Positions 1 to 6,184 are shown, counted from the stretch's first letter. The stretch: DNA of 12,976 bases from a bacterium (GCA_025362415.1 JANYGM010000283.1:1-12976); one strand, 5' to 3'. Numbers and translations: made by a program. Notes: a model not told the origin generated them from the letters alone.

Positions 1-125
1 TCATCTCTAATGTGCGCTATATGGCTAAACAGATTATTAAATACTTACAAATAACTGACAATAATAATTCTTATTCCGAAAATATTGACCAATACGTACC
101 TGAACAAACCATAAACAGACTATAA
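1..125 (+). CDS. C-terminal end of an unidentified protein (partial)
   Basis: An open frame runs in from the left edge (first whole codon at base 3) and ends at TAA 123-125. It gives 40 residues, with ISNVRYMAKQIIKYLQ near the start and a polar asparagine-rich tail ending PEQTINRL. The first part would form an amphipathic helix. No motif identifies the family, and the start lies outside the window. It is kept because the frame is open from the edge and the next plus-strand gene follows after a promoter. A chance open frame of this length is possible in DNA this AT-rich. Confidence 0.4.
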   Translation, partial: ISNVRYMAKQIIKYLQITDNNNSYSENIDQYVPEQTINRL

Positions 126-209
126 ATGGCACCCATATTGAAATAAGCAGAGTTTTTTATTGGTAGAATTTAATTTGGACAATAATAATAAGATTTCAGT
201 AAAAAGTTA

Positions 210-217
210 TATATTTG
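210..217 (+). promoter_or_regulatory. Bacteroidota -7 box (TATATTTG)
   Basis: TATATTTG matches the phylum's TAnnTTTG -7 element and lies 33 bases before the ATG at 251. A good TTTG -33 box at the usual distance is not visible. A nine-codon frame (ATG 229, peptide MIKKYYCNA, stop 256-258) lies in the leader and overlaps the start of the next gene, so a leader peptide or translational coupling is possible. Confidence 0.45.
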
Positions 218-250
218 CAACAGAACCAATGATTAAAAAATACTACTGTA

Positions 251-415
251 ATGCCTAGAGAAACAAAAGAACAGAAAAAATATAGAATACACATTGAGGA
301 AGCAATGTTAAATGATACTATAAAACCTATCACAAATGAAGAGTTTTTAGTTAGAAGAAAAGAGATGGTGCAAGAGGCTAAAAATGCTATTGCAGGCACA
401 AAAAAAAAGAGATAA
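251..415 (+). CDS. Small basic hypothetical protein (54 aa)
   Basis: ATG 251 to TAA 413-415. The 54-residue product starts MPRETKEQKKYRIHIEEAML and ends in a lysine/arginine cluster (GTKKKR). It is highly charged, has no membrane segment or cysteines, and is probably helical. It is supported by a TATATTTG promoter box upstream and a strong hairpin terminator 24 bases downstream, so it forms a complete small transcription unit. I do not recognise the family. Size and charge would suit a small nucleic-acid-binding or regulatory protein, but nothing in the sequence proves this. The minus-strand frame over the same bases is hydrophobic and looks like a shadow. Confidence 0.6.
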   Translation: MPRETKEQKKYRIHIEEAMLNDTIKPITNEEFLVRRKEMVQEAKNAIAGTKKKR

Positions 416-439
416 ATATTAATTTGAACTACCTAAAAA

Positions 440-469
440 AGCACCACTATTTTAGTGGTGCTTTTTTTG
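440..469. terminator. Bidirectional rho-independent terminator
   Basis: Arms AGCACCACTA (440-449) and TAGTGGTGCT (453-462) form a perfect 10-bp stem with a three-base loop. A run of seven T follows on the plus strand (462-468) and a run of A precedes it, giving T on the minus strand. It can end both the 54-residue gene on the plus strand and the recombinase gene that stops at 473 on the minus strand. Confidence 0.85.
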
Positions 470-472
470 TGC

Positions 473-1201
473 CTAAATTTCTGGTGCATTATTGAGTATT
501 TCATCATTTTCAAAAAGTCCTAGAGATTTAAGGTATTTGTCGGTTTCATCAAGGCTAGAGTGTCGGCACTGCATTTGTATAAATTTTATTCCACAACCCA
601 TTTTATAGTATTCCACAACTCCCGTATGTTTCCAACAATAGAGAGAGTAATTTTTTGGTAATTCGTATTTATCACGCAAAGCAGAAAAATTACTACTAAA
701 CTTATTCCTAGAGTATTTTATATCATTATCACTAGAAAAAAGAAAATCATTTGTAGGACGTTCTAAAAACTTGTATTCTATGAAAATGTCCGCTAGTGGT
801 TTAGGTATCATTACGTATTGCGTTTTTTTGTTTTTAGCACCTTTGCCAATGATTTGTATCTTCTTATCTTTTAGATTTACTTGTGATACTTTCAAACGTC
901 TTAATTCAATAGGACGCACAAAAGTATAAAACACACACATACAAAAAATGTAAAGTTCTGTATCTTCTGCAATAAGCAAATTTTTAAGTTGTTTTTGGTG
1001 TTCTGGTGAGAACGCTATTGATGCAGTTTCTTCTTCTGCAAACTTCTTAAAACTTTTTGTAGGGTCGGTGCTTATCCAGTCCCAGCGTATCATTTCGTTA
1101 AAAATAGCTTTTAGATAGGAAAGGTAAGTATTTTTACTTACGCTATTCATTACCAAACTATCTAAAAACCCTTGTATATGTTTTTTCTCAATATCAGCCA
1201 A
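473..1201 (-). CDS. 5'-truncated tyrosine recombinase / phage-type integrase
   Basis: A tyrosine site-specific recombinase that would cut and rejoin DNA at attachment sites. With the TTG start at 1201, the 242-residue frame holds only the second half of the core-binding (SAM-like) domain at residues 1-50, then the catalytic domain. Visible active-site positions are box I arginine R96 (TFVRPIEL), the beta-hairpin lysine around K120-K123, H214 (CRHSS) and tyrosine Y223. The box II HxxR is replaced by Y188 and K191 (YCWKHTG), so the second arginine is lysine. An in-frame TAA lies two codons before the TTG, and the three frames just upstream show no arm-binding or N-terminal core-binding sequence. 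Roughly 130-170 N-terminal residues usual for the family are therefore missing. An internal ATG at 1150 would avoid the divergent overlap with the neighbouring gene. Most likely a decayed element integrase; a naturally short recombinase is the alternative. Confidence 0.75.
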   Translation of the reverse strand: MADIEKKHIQGFLDSLVMNSVSKNTYLSYLKAIFNEMIRWDWISTDPTKSFKKFAEEETASIAFSPEHQKQLKNLLIAEDTELYIFCMCVFYTFVRPIELRRLKVSQVNLKDKKIQIIGKGAKNKKTQYVMIPKPLADIFIEYKFLERPTNDFLFSSDNDIKYSRNKFSSNFSALRDKYELPKNYSLYCWKHTGVVEYYKMGCGIKFIQMQCRHSSLDETDKYLKSLGLFENDEILNNAPEI

Positions 1202-1894
1202 AACTTAACAACAGAAATATTTGATTTGTTCCAAAAAAATTGGAGCTACCAACAAATTGCTGACAAACTCAATATCTCAAAATCTATGGCGTTTGCACTC
1301 ACAAAACAAAACCCACAATTTGAGCAAATAGAACAAATCAAAAAAGAAAAACAAAATCAACTAATCAATGAAGTGCTAAGACTCCACAATGAGCCAAATA
1401 CCTACCGACAAATAGCTACAAAGCTAAATATTACCCATACAAGAGCTTTGAGAATTGTAAAAAATAATCAAAATATCATCACTCCAAAAAATATAAGTGA
1501 GTGCCAAGAAGATAGACACGAAATTTTTGAAGACGAATTTGAAGAGATAGAAGATGTATTTGAGCCAATAGAAGAAGTATTTGAAAAGATAAAGACTGTA
1601 AGAAAAGAAAATACTTTTAACCTAGATAGATTTTCGCAACTTTGGTGGGATTTTAAAATAAAAGGTTCTGATATTGCTGTTGGAAACTGTCAATACTGGA
1701 AAATAGTCAGCGTAACAGACCAAGAGGTTATTGTTAAAGACCATAATAATTTTACAGGAATTTGTCTTACTGAAAATCTTAATCCTAGTCTGAATAAATT
1801 TCCACTAGAAAGAGGTAATCCAGAATATTTCAAAATAATTAGTATTTCCCAAAATAGAGAAATACAATTACAACAAATTCAAAAACATAATTAA
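1178..1894 (+). CDS. Double helix-turn-helix protein, possible iteron-binding regulator or initiator
   Basis: I chose ATG 1178 over the upstream TTG at 1172; it gives 238 residues. Two similar helix-turn-helix units stand side by side: residues about 10-43 (WSYQQIADKLNISKSMAFAL) and 63-96 (TYRQIATKLNITHTRALRIV). A strongly acidic linker follows at about 108-137 (repeats of the type EEIEDVFEPIEEVF), then a tryptophan-containing, probably beta-rich C-terminal region (150-238) that I cannot assign. The tandem HTH shows DNA binding, probably to repeated sites. The gene ends 8 bases before an AT hairpin and about 50 bases before the 31-bp repeat array, so a role as an initiator or regulator that binds those repeats is an inference. 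Its 5' end overlaps the truncated recombinase by 24 bases, divergently, which places its promoter inside the recombinase remnant. Confidence 0.7.
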   Translation: MFFLNISQNLTTEIFDLFQKNWSYQQIADKLNISKSMAFALTKQNPQFEQIEQIKKEKQNQLINEVLRLHNEPNTYRQIATKLNITHTRALRIVKNNQNIITPKNISECQEDRHEIFEDEFEEIEDVFEPIEEVFEKIKTVRKENTFNLDRFSQLWWDFKIKGSDIAVGNCQYWKIVSVTDQEVIVKDHNNFTGICLTENLNPSLNKFPLERGNPEYFKIISISQNREIQLQQIQKHN

Positions 1895-1902
1895 CAATTC
1901 AT

Positions 1903-1941
1903 AAAAAAAATCAAAAAACTAAATTTTTTTGATTTTTTTTT
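1903..1941 (+). terminator. AT-only hairpin, probable terminator
   Basis: A 16-bp stem (1903-1918 with 1925-1940) pairs an A-tract interrupted by TC with a T-tract interrupted by GA. It begins 8 bases after the stop of the double-HTH gene. The stem is weak in GC content, but the long T-tract on the 3' side suits rho-independent termination. It also separates the gene from the repeat array. Confidence 0.5.
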
Positions 1942-1947
1942 GTTGCA

Positions 1948-2078
1948 TTCGTTTTGCGTAAAAGATTTCTTTGTTCTATTCGTTTTGCGTAAAAGATTTC
2001 TTTGTTCTGTTCGTTTTGCGTAAAAGATTTCTCTGTTCTATTCGTTTTGTTTGTTGTTCTGTTCGTTTTGTTTGTAAA
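1948..2078. repeat. 31-bp iteron-like tandem repeats (3 full, 2 partial)
   Basis: Three full 31-base units start at 1948, 1979 and 2010 and differ at only two positions. Each begins TTCGTTTTGCGTAAAAGA and ends TTTGTTCT plus A or G. A shortened 21-base unit (2041-2061) and a 17-base partial unit (2062-2078) keep only the TTCGTTTTG head. The core TTTTGCGTAAAA is nearly palindromic. A unit length of about three helical turns puts every copy on the same DNA face, as in plasmid iterons or partition sites. There are no unique spacers, so this is not a CRISPR array. The minus-strand frame over it is a by-product: 31 is not a multiple of 3, so the repeats fall in changing frames. Confidence 0.85.
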
Positions 2079-2106
2079 TTTTCTTTGAGATTTTTTTGTT
2101 TTTGAT

Positions 2107-2142
2107 GTAAACACTTTGTAAACTTCTTGTAAATTGCGTAAG
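2107..2142 (+). repeat. Short GTAAA repeats beside the iteron array
   Basis: GTAA occurs at 2107, 2118, 2129 and 2138, spaced 11, 11 and 9 bases. The first three read GTAAA; the last lies within TTGCGTAAG. The motif resembles the much longer GTAAAATTT array between the ATPase and primase genes (10818-11174). It lies between the 31-bp repeats and the small gene at 2179 and may belong to the same protein-binding region. Confidence 0.5.
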
Positions 2143-2178
2143 TTAGAAAATGAAATAAATATTTTAATCCCTACTGTT

Positions 2179-2355
2179 ATGCCATTTGATATAGATTATA
2201 AAGATACGCCTACTTGGAGAAAGGCGCAACTTGAAGGAAAATTTGAGATTGCTAAAACAATGCTCATAGAAAAAATGCCTGTTGCACAGGTGGTTAAGTT
2301 TACAAAACTTACACTAGAACAGGTGCAAACACTAGAAAAAGAAATAAATCCTTAA
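2179..2355 (+). CDS. Small protein resembling the C-terminal tail of Rpn-family nucleases
   Basis: From ATG 2179 the product has 58 residues (MPFDIDYKDTPTWRKAQLEG...). A TTG at 2134 would add 15 residues. The pattern AQLEGKFEIAKTMLIEKMP followed by VVKFTKLTLEQVQTLEKE resembles the charged helix plus small HTH-like tail that ends Rpn/transposase_31 PD-(D/E)XK proteins. The nuclease domain itself is absent, and the bases upstream are repeats rather than coding. It is therefore either a remnant of a larger gene or a free-standing small DNA-binding protein. It follows the repeat array directly, and a terminator hairpin lies about 115 bases downstream. The resemblance is by pattern recognition only. 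Confidence 0.5.
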   Translation: MPFDIDYKDTPTWRKAQLEGKFEIAKTMLIEKMPVAQVVKFTKLTLEQVQTLEKEINP

Positions 2356-2403
2356 AATACAAAATAATAGGTATGCAAATTCCCGCAAATTCCAAAAGTG
2401 AAT

Positions 2404-2433
2404 GACGCAAGTTTACGCAGGTTTTACGCAAAA
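2404..2433. repeat. ACGCA triplet repeat, inverse of the iteron core
   Basis: ACGCA occurs at 2405, 2415 and 2426, spaced 10-11 bases. The last copy lies in TTTTACGCAAAA (2422-2433), the exact reverse complement of the 12-base core TTTTGCGTAAAA in the 31-bp array. A protein that binds those iterons would probably also bind here, in the opposite orientation, bracketing the gene at 2179-2355. Confidence 0.55.
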
Positions 2434-2470
2434 ACACTAAAAAACTTGCTTTTTTCTATCCAAAACTAAA

Positions 2471-2502
2471 AAAAACCTACTGAATTGCAGTAGGTTTTTT
2501 AG
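2471..2502. terminator. Terminator hairpin, copy 1, beyond the 3' end of the restriction gene
   Basis: Stem CCTACTG/CAGTAGG extended by A:T pairs, with T6 on the plus side and a long T run on the minus side. It can terminate the plus-strand gene ending at 2355 and also minus-strand transcripts coming from the restriction enzyme gene (stop at 2726). The 30 bases 2471-2500 are identical to 5936-5965. Confidence 0.8.
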
Positions 2503-2606
2503 TTCTTTGATAAAAACGAATGAAACAAACCTGAAAAATTGAAAGTTTTTTTAACTTTTTAGCAAAAATTTAAAGATTTTTTACTGTTTTTGAACAAAAT
2601 TTGAAG

Positions 2607-2688
2607 TTTTTTGAGGTATTTAACTGGTATTTAATTAGTATTTAACTAAAAATATCTATTTTTTGAGGTATTTAACTGGTATTTAACT
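2607..2688. repeat. 11-bp tandem repeats (GGTATTTAACT) in two blocks
   Basis: Three tandem copies at 2615-2625, 2626-2636 and 2637-2647 and two more at 2667-2677 and 2678-2688 follow the consensus GGTATTTAACT. The 28-base stretch 2607-2634 recurs exactly at 2659-2686. The period is one helical turn, as expected for cooperative protein binding. It lies in the 370-base stretch without genes (2356-2725), just beyond the stop of the restriction enzyme gene. The rest of that stretch holds the ACGCA repeats, the terminator hairpin and A/T-rich DNA (2520-2606) in which I see nothing more. Confidence 0.8.
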
Positions 2689-2725
2689 AATACAAGCTAG
2701 AATGGCACTTTTGTACTTCATACAA

Positions 2726-5700
2726 CTACAAACTTTTGACTATTTTCATAGTTTCTACGCTGATATGTATCACCTGCAAAAGCAAACTAATCACCTCTTC
2801 TTTGTAATCTGCAAAATCATAACTATTAAAATGCTCTTGTATGGTTTTGTCTGTGGATTTGTAGGGCTTGTATTGGTCTAAAATCCATTCTATTGCACTA
2901 CGGTTGCCCAATTTGTACTCCCACGCAAGCGCAGGAATATTGGAAATAGTCGTTAGTTGGTCTATTTCTATTAGCCCCCCAACCCCCAGCGTAGCGCAAG
3001 GGGGAGTTTTGATAGCTTTGAGATAAACCGCAGGTTTTAGTTTGGGCAAAAGTGCGGCATCTTCTTTTTCACTTTCGTTGTTGCCAAATATGTCTGTTTC
3101 TGTCTTTTTGCGTTTGGGTAGCATACTTTCTAAGGGAAGATGTTTAACAACAACAAGCCCCAAATCAAGCCCCCTAGCCCCCAAAGGGGGAACAAAGACA
3201 CTTTCATCTGTATTAGTTCCCCCTTGCGCTACGCTAGGGGTTAGGGGGCTAAGATGCAATGCCATAAGTCCCTCACCAGCAACCGCATACTGCCAAAAAT
3301 CAGCATACAACGGAATACGTGGAAAATCCCTTTTGAGGTTTTGCTCATAAGCCAAACGGTACACAGGTGAATGCAAAACACCATAAACATAATGGAAAAT
3401 ATCCAATTTGCTGATAACTTGCTCACTTGTTGTATAGTGGTTTTGAAACAACGACAACGCCCAATCAGTAATGTTTTCTACCTTTTTGTTATCTTCATAA
3501 CGGTAAAGCGGAAGACATTGAGAATCTCCTGTTGTGTGCAAATCAATAATTTTATCAGAAACCAAACAATGAAACGGCTTATTACTTCCCTCTCTATTTA
3601 CTGAAATCACCATATTTCCTTCATCACCGTAAATATTTTCCCATTGATAAAGCCTTGCGCTAAAATGCTTATCAAAATAGAAATATTGTGTACTAAAAGG
3701 TCTGTACATAGCCTTTTTTATTTTTGTACTTTCAAATTTCTTTTTGATTTTTCTTTTTGCATAAGTGGTCAGTTCACTATCCCACGCAATTTTTTCTTTA
3801 TCTTCAAAAGCATCATCTTTTAATGTTTTTGAATAAATATCAATAAAATACTTGACTTTATTAGTCAAATTTTTCTTATCAAAATCATACACCCACTCGT
3901 CCCTGTGTGTAGCAACACCCAAAGAAAATAAATTGAAAATTGCACCATCTTTCTTTCCCGCTTTTACTTCCTTATCAATAAGCGGTATAAGTGTCTGAAA
4001 ATCATTATCAGTATGGTTTATCCAGTTATGCTTTGCATCAGGTCTTACTTTGTCAAAAGGAAGTTTCCTAAACTCACTTTCTTTGAGAATTTGTAGCTTT
4101 TCTTTTCCAGAAAGATTGTTTCCAATATTGTGGTAGAATATTTTGGCTTTTTTCTTTTCTTCTTTTGTATCAATTCTAACAAAAAAAGCAATAGCAATTC
4201 CTGTCATAATATCAAACACATTTCCACCTTGCGTTTGGTAGTCATTTTGTCTTATATCTCCTTGTAAATCAACAATATATATTTCGTCAAATTCAGTTTG
4301 TACTATTTTTCTAAATCCGTCAAAACTACGAGAATCAATAAAACTACGGTTTGTGACAAAGGCAATAATGCCATTTTTATCAATTCTATCTATTGCCCAG
4401 CTATAAAACCGCACATACATATCATACAAAGTAGTCTGATTTTGTGCTGTGCCATATTTTATAAAAGTATTTTTGATGCGTTTGTCAATTTCATCATAAA
4501 AACGGTTAGCGTTTTGGTCATTGAAATTCTGTTGTCTAGTATTATAGGGCGGGTTTCCAATAATAACGGAAATATCTGTATCATTTTGGGCTTTAATTCT
4601 GTGTGCATTTTCAGCAAGATTACCAAACATTCCTGTTTGCTTGCCTGCATACGCAAGTGAAGCCACATTATCCAACGTATCCACAAAACACAGATTAGTA
4701 AATTCTGCGTATTTATTGTTCATTTTTTGGGTATAAATGTACTCAATATTGAGATTAGCAATATAATAAGGCAAAATAGCCACCTCGTTGGCGTGAATTT
4801 CGTTTTTGTATTTATATTCCAAAAATTGTGAGGGAATATATTTGATAATATCTGTAATAAAAGTGCCTGTACCAGTCGCAGGGTCAAGAATATGCACATT
4901 TTTATCAGAAAGATTTTTGTCAAAATGTTTTTCCAAAAGAAAATCCGTTGTTTGTATCATAAAGCTGACAATTTCAGAGGGCGTGTAAACAATGCCCAAT
5001 TTATCCGCATTTTTTGGGTTATACGCCTTATAAAAATTCTCATAAATAGACTTCAAAAAATCCTGTTTGTCTTCGTGGCTAATCATTTTTGTTGCTCTTT
5101 CTTTGATTTTCTCATAGTAAGTAGCAAGATTTTCAAGTGTTTGGCGTTTTGTTTCTCTGGTAAAAAACGTCCTTTCAATATCAATCAAAGTGCGAGAGAT
5201 GTTGTTTTCCTCGTGGAATTGTCGCTCACCCATTACGGCTAAAAAAATCTCTTCTGTGAGAATATGCTGGATAAGCATTTCATCAATATTATTGTAGGTA
5301 ACTTGCGGATTTATAGCCATTTGGCACAAATCAAAAAAGGCATTTCTTTTTTGTTGAAATTCTTTATTATCTTTGACTTGCGCCACAATCATTTTTTCCA
5401 AAACCTCAACAACATTCGGCACAGACTTGGTAAATTGCGCCAGCGCATCTCTAAAATCTTTGACTTCTGGTAGCTCAAAACTAACAAATTTGGAAAGTAA
5501 TTTGTCTAATTGTTTGGCATCTTTCATATCAAACTTCTCTTTGATGTCGCCATTGACAAGAAAAGCGGTTTGAGAGTCTTCTATGAGCAGATTAAAGGTT
5601 GGATAACCAATATTTATCTTATTTTGGAGTTCTTTTTCCAAATCATCATTCAAATCTTTTGCTTCCCAATAACCAAATTCGTGTTTATATCTATCAAAAA

Positions 5701-5890
5701 GGCAACCATCAGGCTGTTTTCGTAGATTTGGTAGTTTTACCTCTTCCACCAAAAGCAAATTTTTCTCTTTTGCATAATCCATCAGCAGGTTAGAAAAGCA
5801 TCTTTTGATAGAAGTTTCTTTGGTTTGCCCAGAGTATTGTTCTATTTGGTTAAGTTCGTTATAATATTTGTTGATGCGTTGTATAGACAT
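2726..5890 (-). CDS. Single-chain restriction-modification enzyme (type IIG / ISP-like), nuclease plus N6-adenine methyltransferase
   Basis: A 1054-residue protein, from ATG 5890, that should both cut and methylate DNA. The N-terminal PD-(D/E)XK nuclease shows PDG with D61 and E76-A-K78. A helical linker runs to about 290. The gamma-class amino-methyltransferase has LGIVYTPSEIV (298-308), the S-adenosylmethionine loop DPATGTGTF (336-344) and the catalytic NPPY (446-449). The C-terminal half carries sequence seen in type ISP specificity regions: YRPFSTQYFYFD (729-740), YGVLHSPVYR (836-845) and a final helix with GNRSAIEWILDQY. There is no helicase domain between nuclease and methyltransferase, so it is about 500 residues shorter than ISP enzymes and closer to type IIG in size. 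Residues 880-974 contain three in-frame copies of a GC-rich palindromic repeat that interrupt the normal specificity region. It may be transcribed from the upstream operon or from a weak promoter in 5891-5935. Activity is probable from intact motifs, but the insert could alter it. Confidence 0.92.
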   Translation of the reverse strand: MSIQRINKYYNELNQIEQYSGQTKETSIKRCFSNLLMDYAKEKNLLLVEEVKLPNLRKQPDGCLFDRYKHEFGYWEAKDLNDDLEKELQNKINIGYPTFNLLIEDSQTAFLVNGDIKEKFDMKDAKQLDKLLSKFVSFELPEVKDFRDALAQFTKSVPNVVEVLEKMIVAQVKDNKEFQQKRNAFFDLCQMAINPQVTYNNIDEMLIQHILTEEIFLAVMGERQFHEENNISRTLIDIERTFFTRETKRQTLENLATYYEKIKERATKMISHEDKQDFLKSIYENFYKAYNPKNADKLGIVYTPSEIVSFMIQTTDFLLEKHFDKNLSDKNVHILDPATGTGTFITDIIKYIPSQFLEYKYKNEIHANEVAILPYYIANLNIEYIYTQKMNNKYAEFTNLCFVDTLDNVASLAYAGKQTGMFGNLAENAHRIKAQNDTDISVIIGNPPYNTRQQNFNDQNANRFYDEIDKRIKNTFIKYGTAQNQTTLYDMYVRFYSWAIDRIDKNGIIAFVTNRSFIDSRSFDGFRKIVQTEFDEIYIVDLQGDIRQNDYQTQGGNVFDIMTGIAIAFFVRIDTKEEKKKAKIFYHNIGNNLSGKEKLQILKESEFRKLPFDKVRPDAKHNWINHTDNDFQTLIPLIDKEVKAGKKDGAIFNLFSLGVATHRDEWVYDFDKKNLTNKVKYFIDIYSKTLKDDAFEDKEKIAWDSELTTYAKRKIKKKFESTKIKKAMYRPFSTQYFYFDKHFSARLYQWENIYGDEGNMVISVNREGSNKPFHCLVSDKIIDLHTTGDSQCLPLYRYEDNKKVENITDWALSLFQNHYTTSEQVISKLDIFHYVYGVLHSPVYRLAYEQNLKRDFPRIPLYADFWQYAVAGEGLMALHLSPLTPSVAQGGTNTDESVFVPPLGARGLDLGLVVVKHLPLESMLPKRKKTETDIFGNNESEKEDAALLPKLKPAVYLKAIKTPPCATLGVGGLIEIDQLTTISNIPALAWEYKLGNRSAIEWILDQYKPYKSTDKTIQEHFNSYDFADYKEEVISLLLQVIHISVETMKIVKSL
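2971..3007. repeat. GC-rich palindromic (REP-like) repeat, copy 1, inside the restriction gene
   Basis: A 37-base element with arms TTAGCCCCCC and AAGGGGGAGT around AGCGTAGCGC. It matches the reverse complement of 3216-3252 at 33 of 37 bases. G/C runs in a very AT-rich gene mark it as foreign. It codes for about TPPCATLGVGGLI (residues 962-974) and keeps the frame. Confidence 0.85.
3167..3192. repeat. GC-rich palindromic repeat, copy 2 (short form)
   Basis: A 26-base element, AAGCCCCCTAGCCCCC followed by AAAGGGGGAA. It shares the C-run and G-run arms with copies 1 and 3 but lacks their GCGTAGCGC middle. It codes for about VPPLGARGL (residues 900-908) in the restriction enzyme. Confidence 0.75.
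3216..3252. repeat. GC-rich palindromic repeat, copy 3, inverted relative to copy 1
   Basis: A 37-base element, GTTCCCCCTTGCGCTACGC and on to GGGGGCTAA, inverted relative to 2971-3007 with 33 of 37 matches. It codes for about LSPLTPSVAQGGT (residues 880-892). Copies 1 and 3 together could form a large stem around 208 bases of sequence in the DNA or mRNA. Confidence 0.85.
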
Positions 5891-5935
5891 AATTTGTTGT
5901 TGTTGTTAGCTATTGTTGTTTTTTGTGAGATAATC

Positions 5936-5965
5936 AAAAACCTACTGAATTGCAGTAGGTTTTTT
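5936..5965 (-). terminator. Terminator hairpin, copy 2, between small-protein operon and restriction gene
   Basis: The same 30 bases as 2471-2500 (stem CCTACTG/CAGTAGG, loop AATTG, A/T flanks). On the minus strand it begins 3 bases after the stop of the gene ending at 5969, so it should end the XRE-nucleotidyltransferase operon. Read-through would feed the restriction enzyme gene that starts at 5890. Confidence 0.8.
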
Positions 5966-5968
5966 GGT

Positions 5969-6184
5969 TTAGGCGGTGAGTTTTAAAGAGATATTCATTT
6001 CTTGCATCAATTCTGATAAGTCTTGTACGTACTTTTGTTTGAGTTCTTGGTATTGCGCAATGATTGTAGGACTATCTTCTATGGATTGATGCACTCTAAT
6101 CAAGTTTTCAGTTCTCACCACTAAATCAAAAGTTTGATGAATAGCTTTTGATAATTCTTCATAATTCCAAATGTTAGTTTCCAT
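5969..6184 (-). CDS. Small helical protein A, partner of the nucleotidyltransferase (paralogue of 6231-6425)
   Basis: From ATG 6184 the product has 71 residues (a TTG at 6193 would add three). It is all-helical by composition and ends in QYQELKQKYVQDL followed by EMNISLKLTA. The neighbour upstream ends NYERLKMQYFEEL and QMNIPLKLTA, and both share a VHQ/IHQ motif in the middle, so the two are tandem paralogues. The last 17 bases of the two genes are identical. It is the last gene of the minus-strand operon and is followed at once by a terminator. I recall similar 60-75-residue proteins beside DUF6932 nucleotidyltransferases in Bacteroidota, with no known function. An antitoxin, toxin or regulatory subunit are all open. 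Confidence 0.75.
   Translation of the reverse strand: METNIWNYEELSKAIHQTFDLVVRTENLIRVHQSIEDSPTIIAQYQELKQKYVQDLSELMQEMNISLKLTA

Noticed and set aside
196..399. Minus-strand hydrophobic 67-residue frame
   Set aside because: It is the complement of the lysine/glutamate-rich 54-residue gene at 251-415, which has a promoter box and terminator in the right places.
1948..2078. CRISPR array
   Set aside because: The units are directly joined with no unique spacers, and no cas gene is in the window.
1911..2114. Minus-strand 67-residue open frame rich in KTNRT/RNEQ-like repeats
   Set aside because: It is the translation of the 31-bp array. The unit is not a multiple of three, so the repeats are read in changing frames, and there is no promoter or similarity to support a protein.
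2971..3252. Insertion sequence or MITE with target duplication
   Set aside because: The inverted copies could be ends of a MITE of about 280 bases, but the interior contains another repeat copy and reads as normal-looking coding sequence, and I see no target-site duplication. Separate REP-like insertions fit better.
3042..3350. Plus-strand 102-residue frame inside the restriction gene, and several others between 3241 and 5793
   Set aside because: The minus-strand frame has intact nuclease and methyltransferase motifs over its whole length. The others are shadows of biased codon use.
2726..5890. Full type ISP restriction enzyme
   Set aside because: No helicase motifs (Walker A, DEAH) lie between the nuclease and methyltransferase parts. 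Only the C-terminal half resembles that type.
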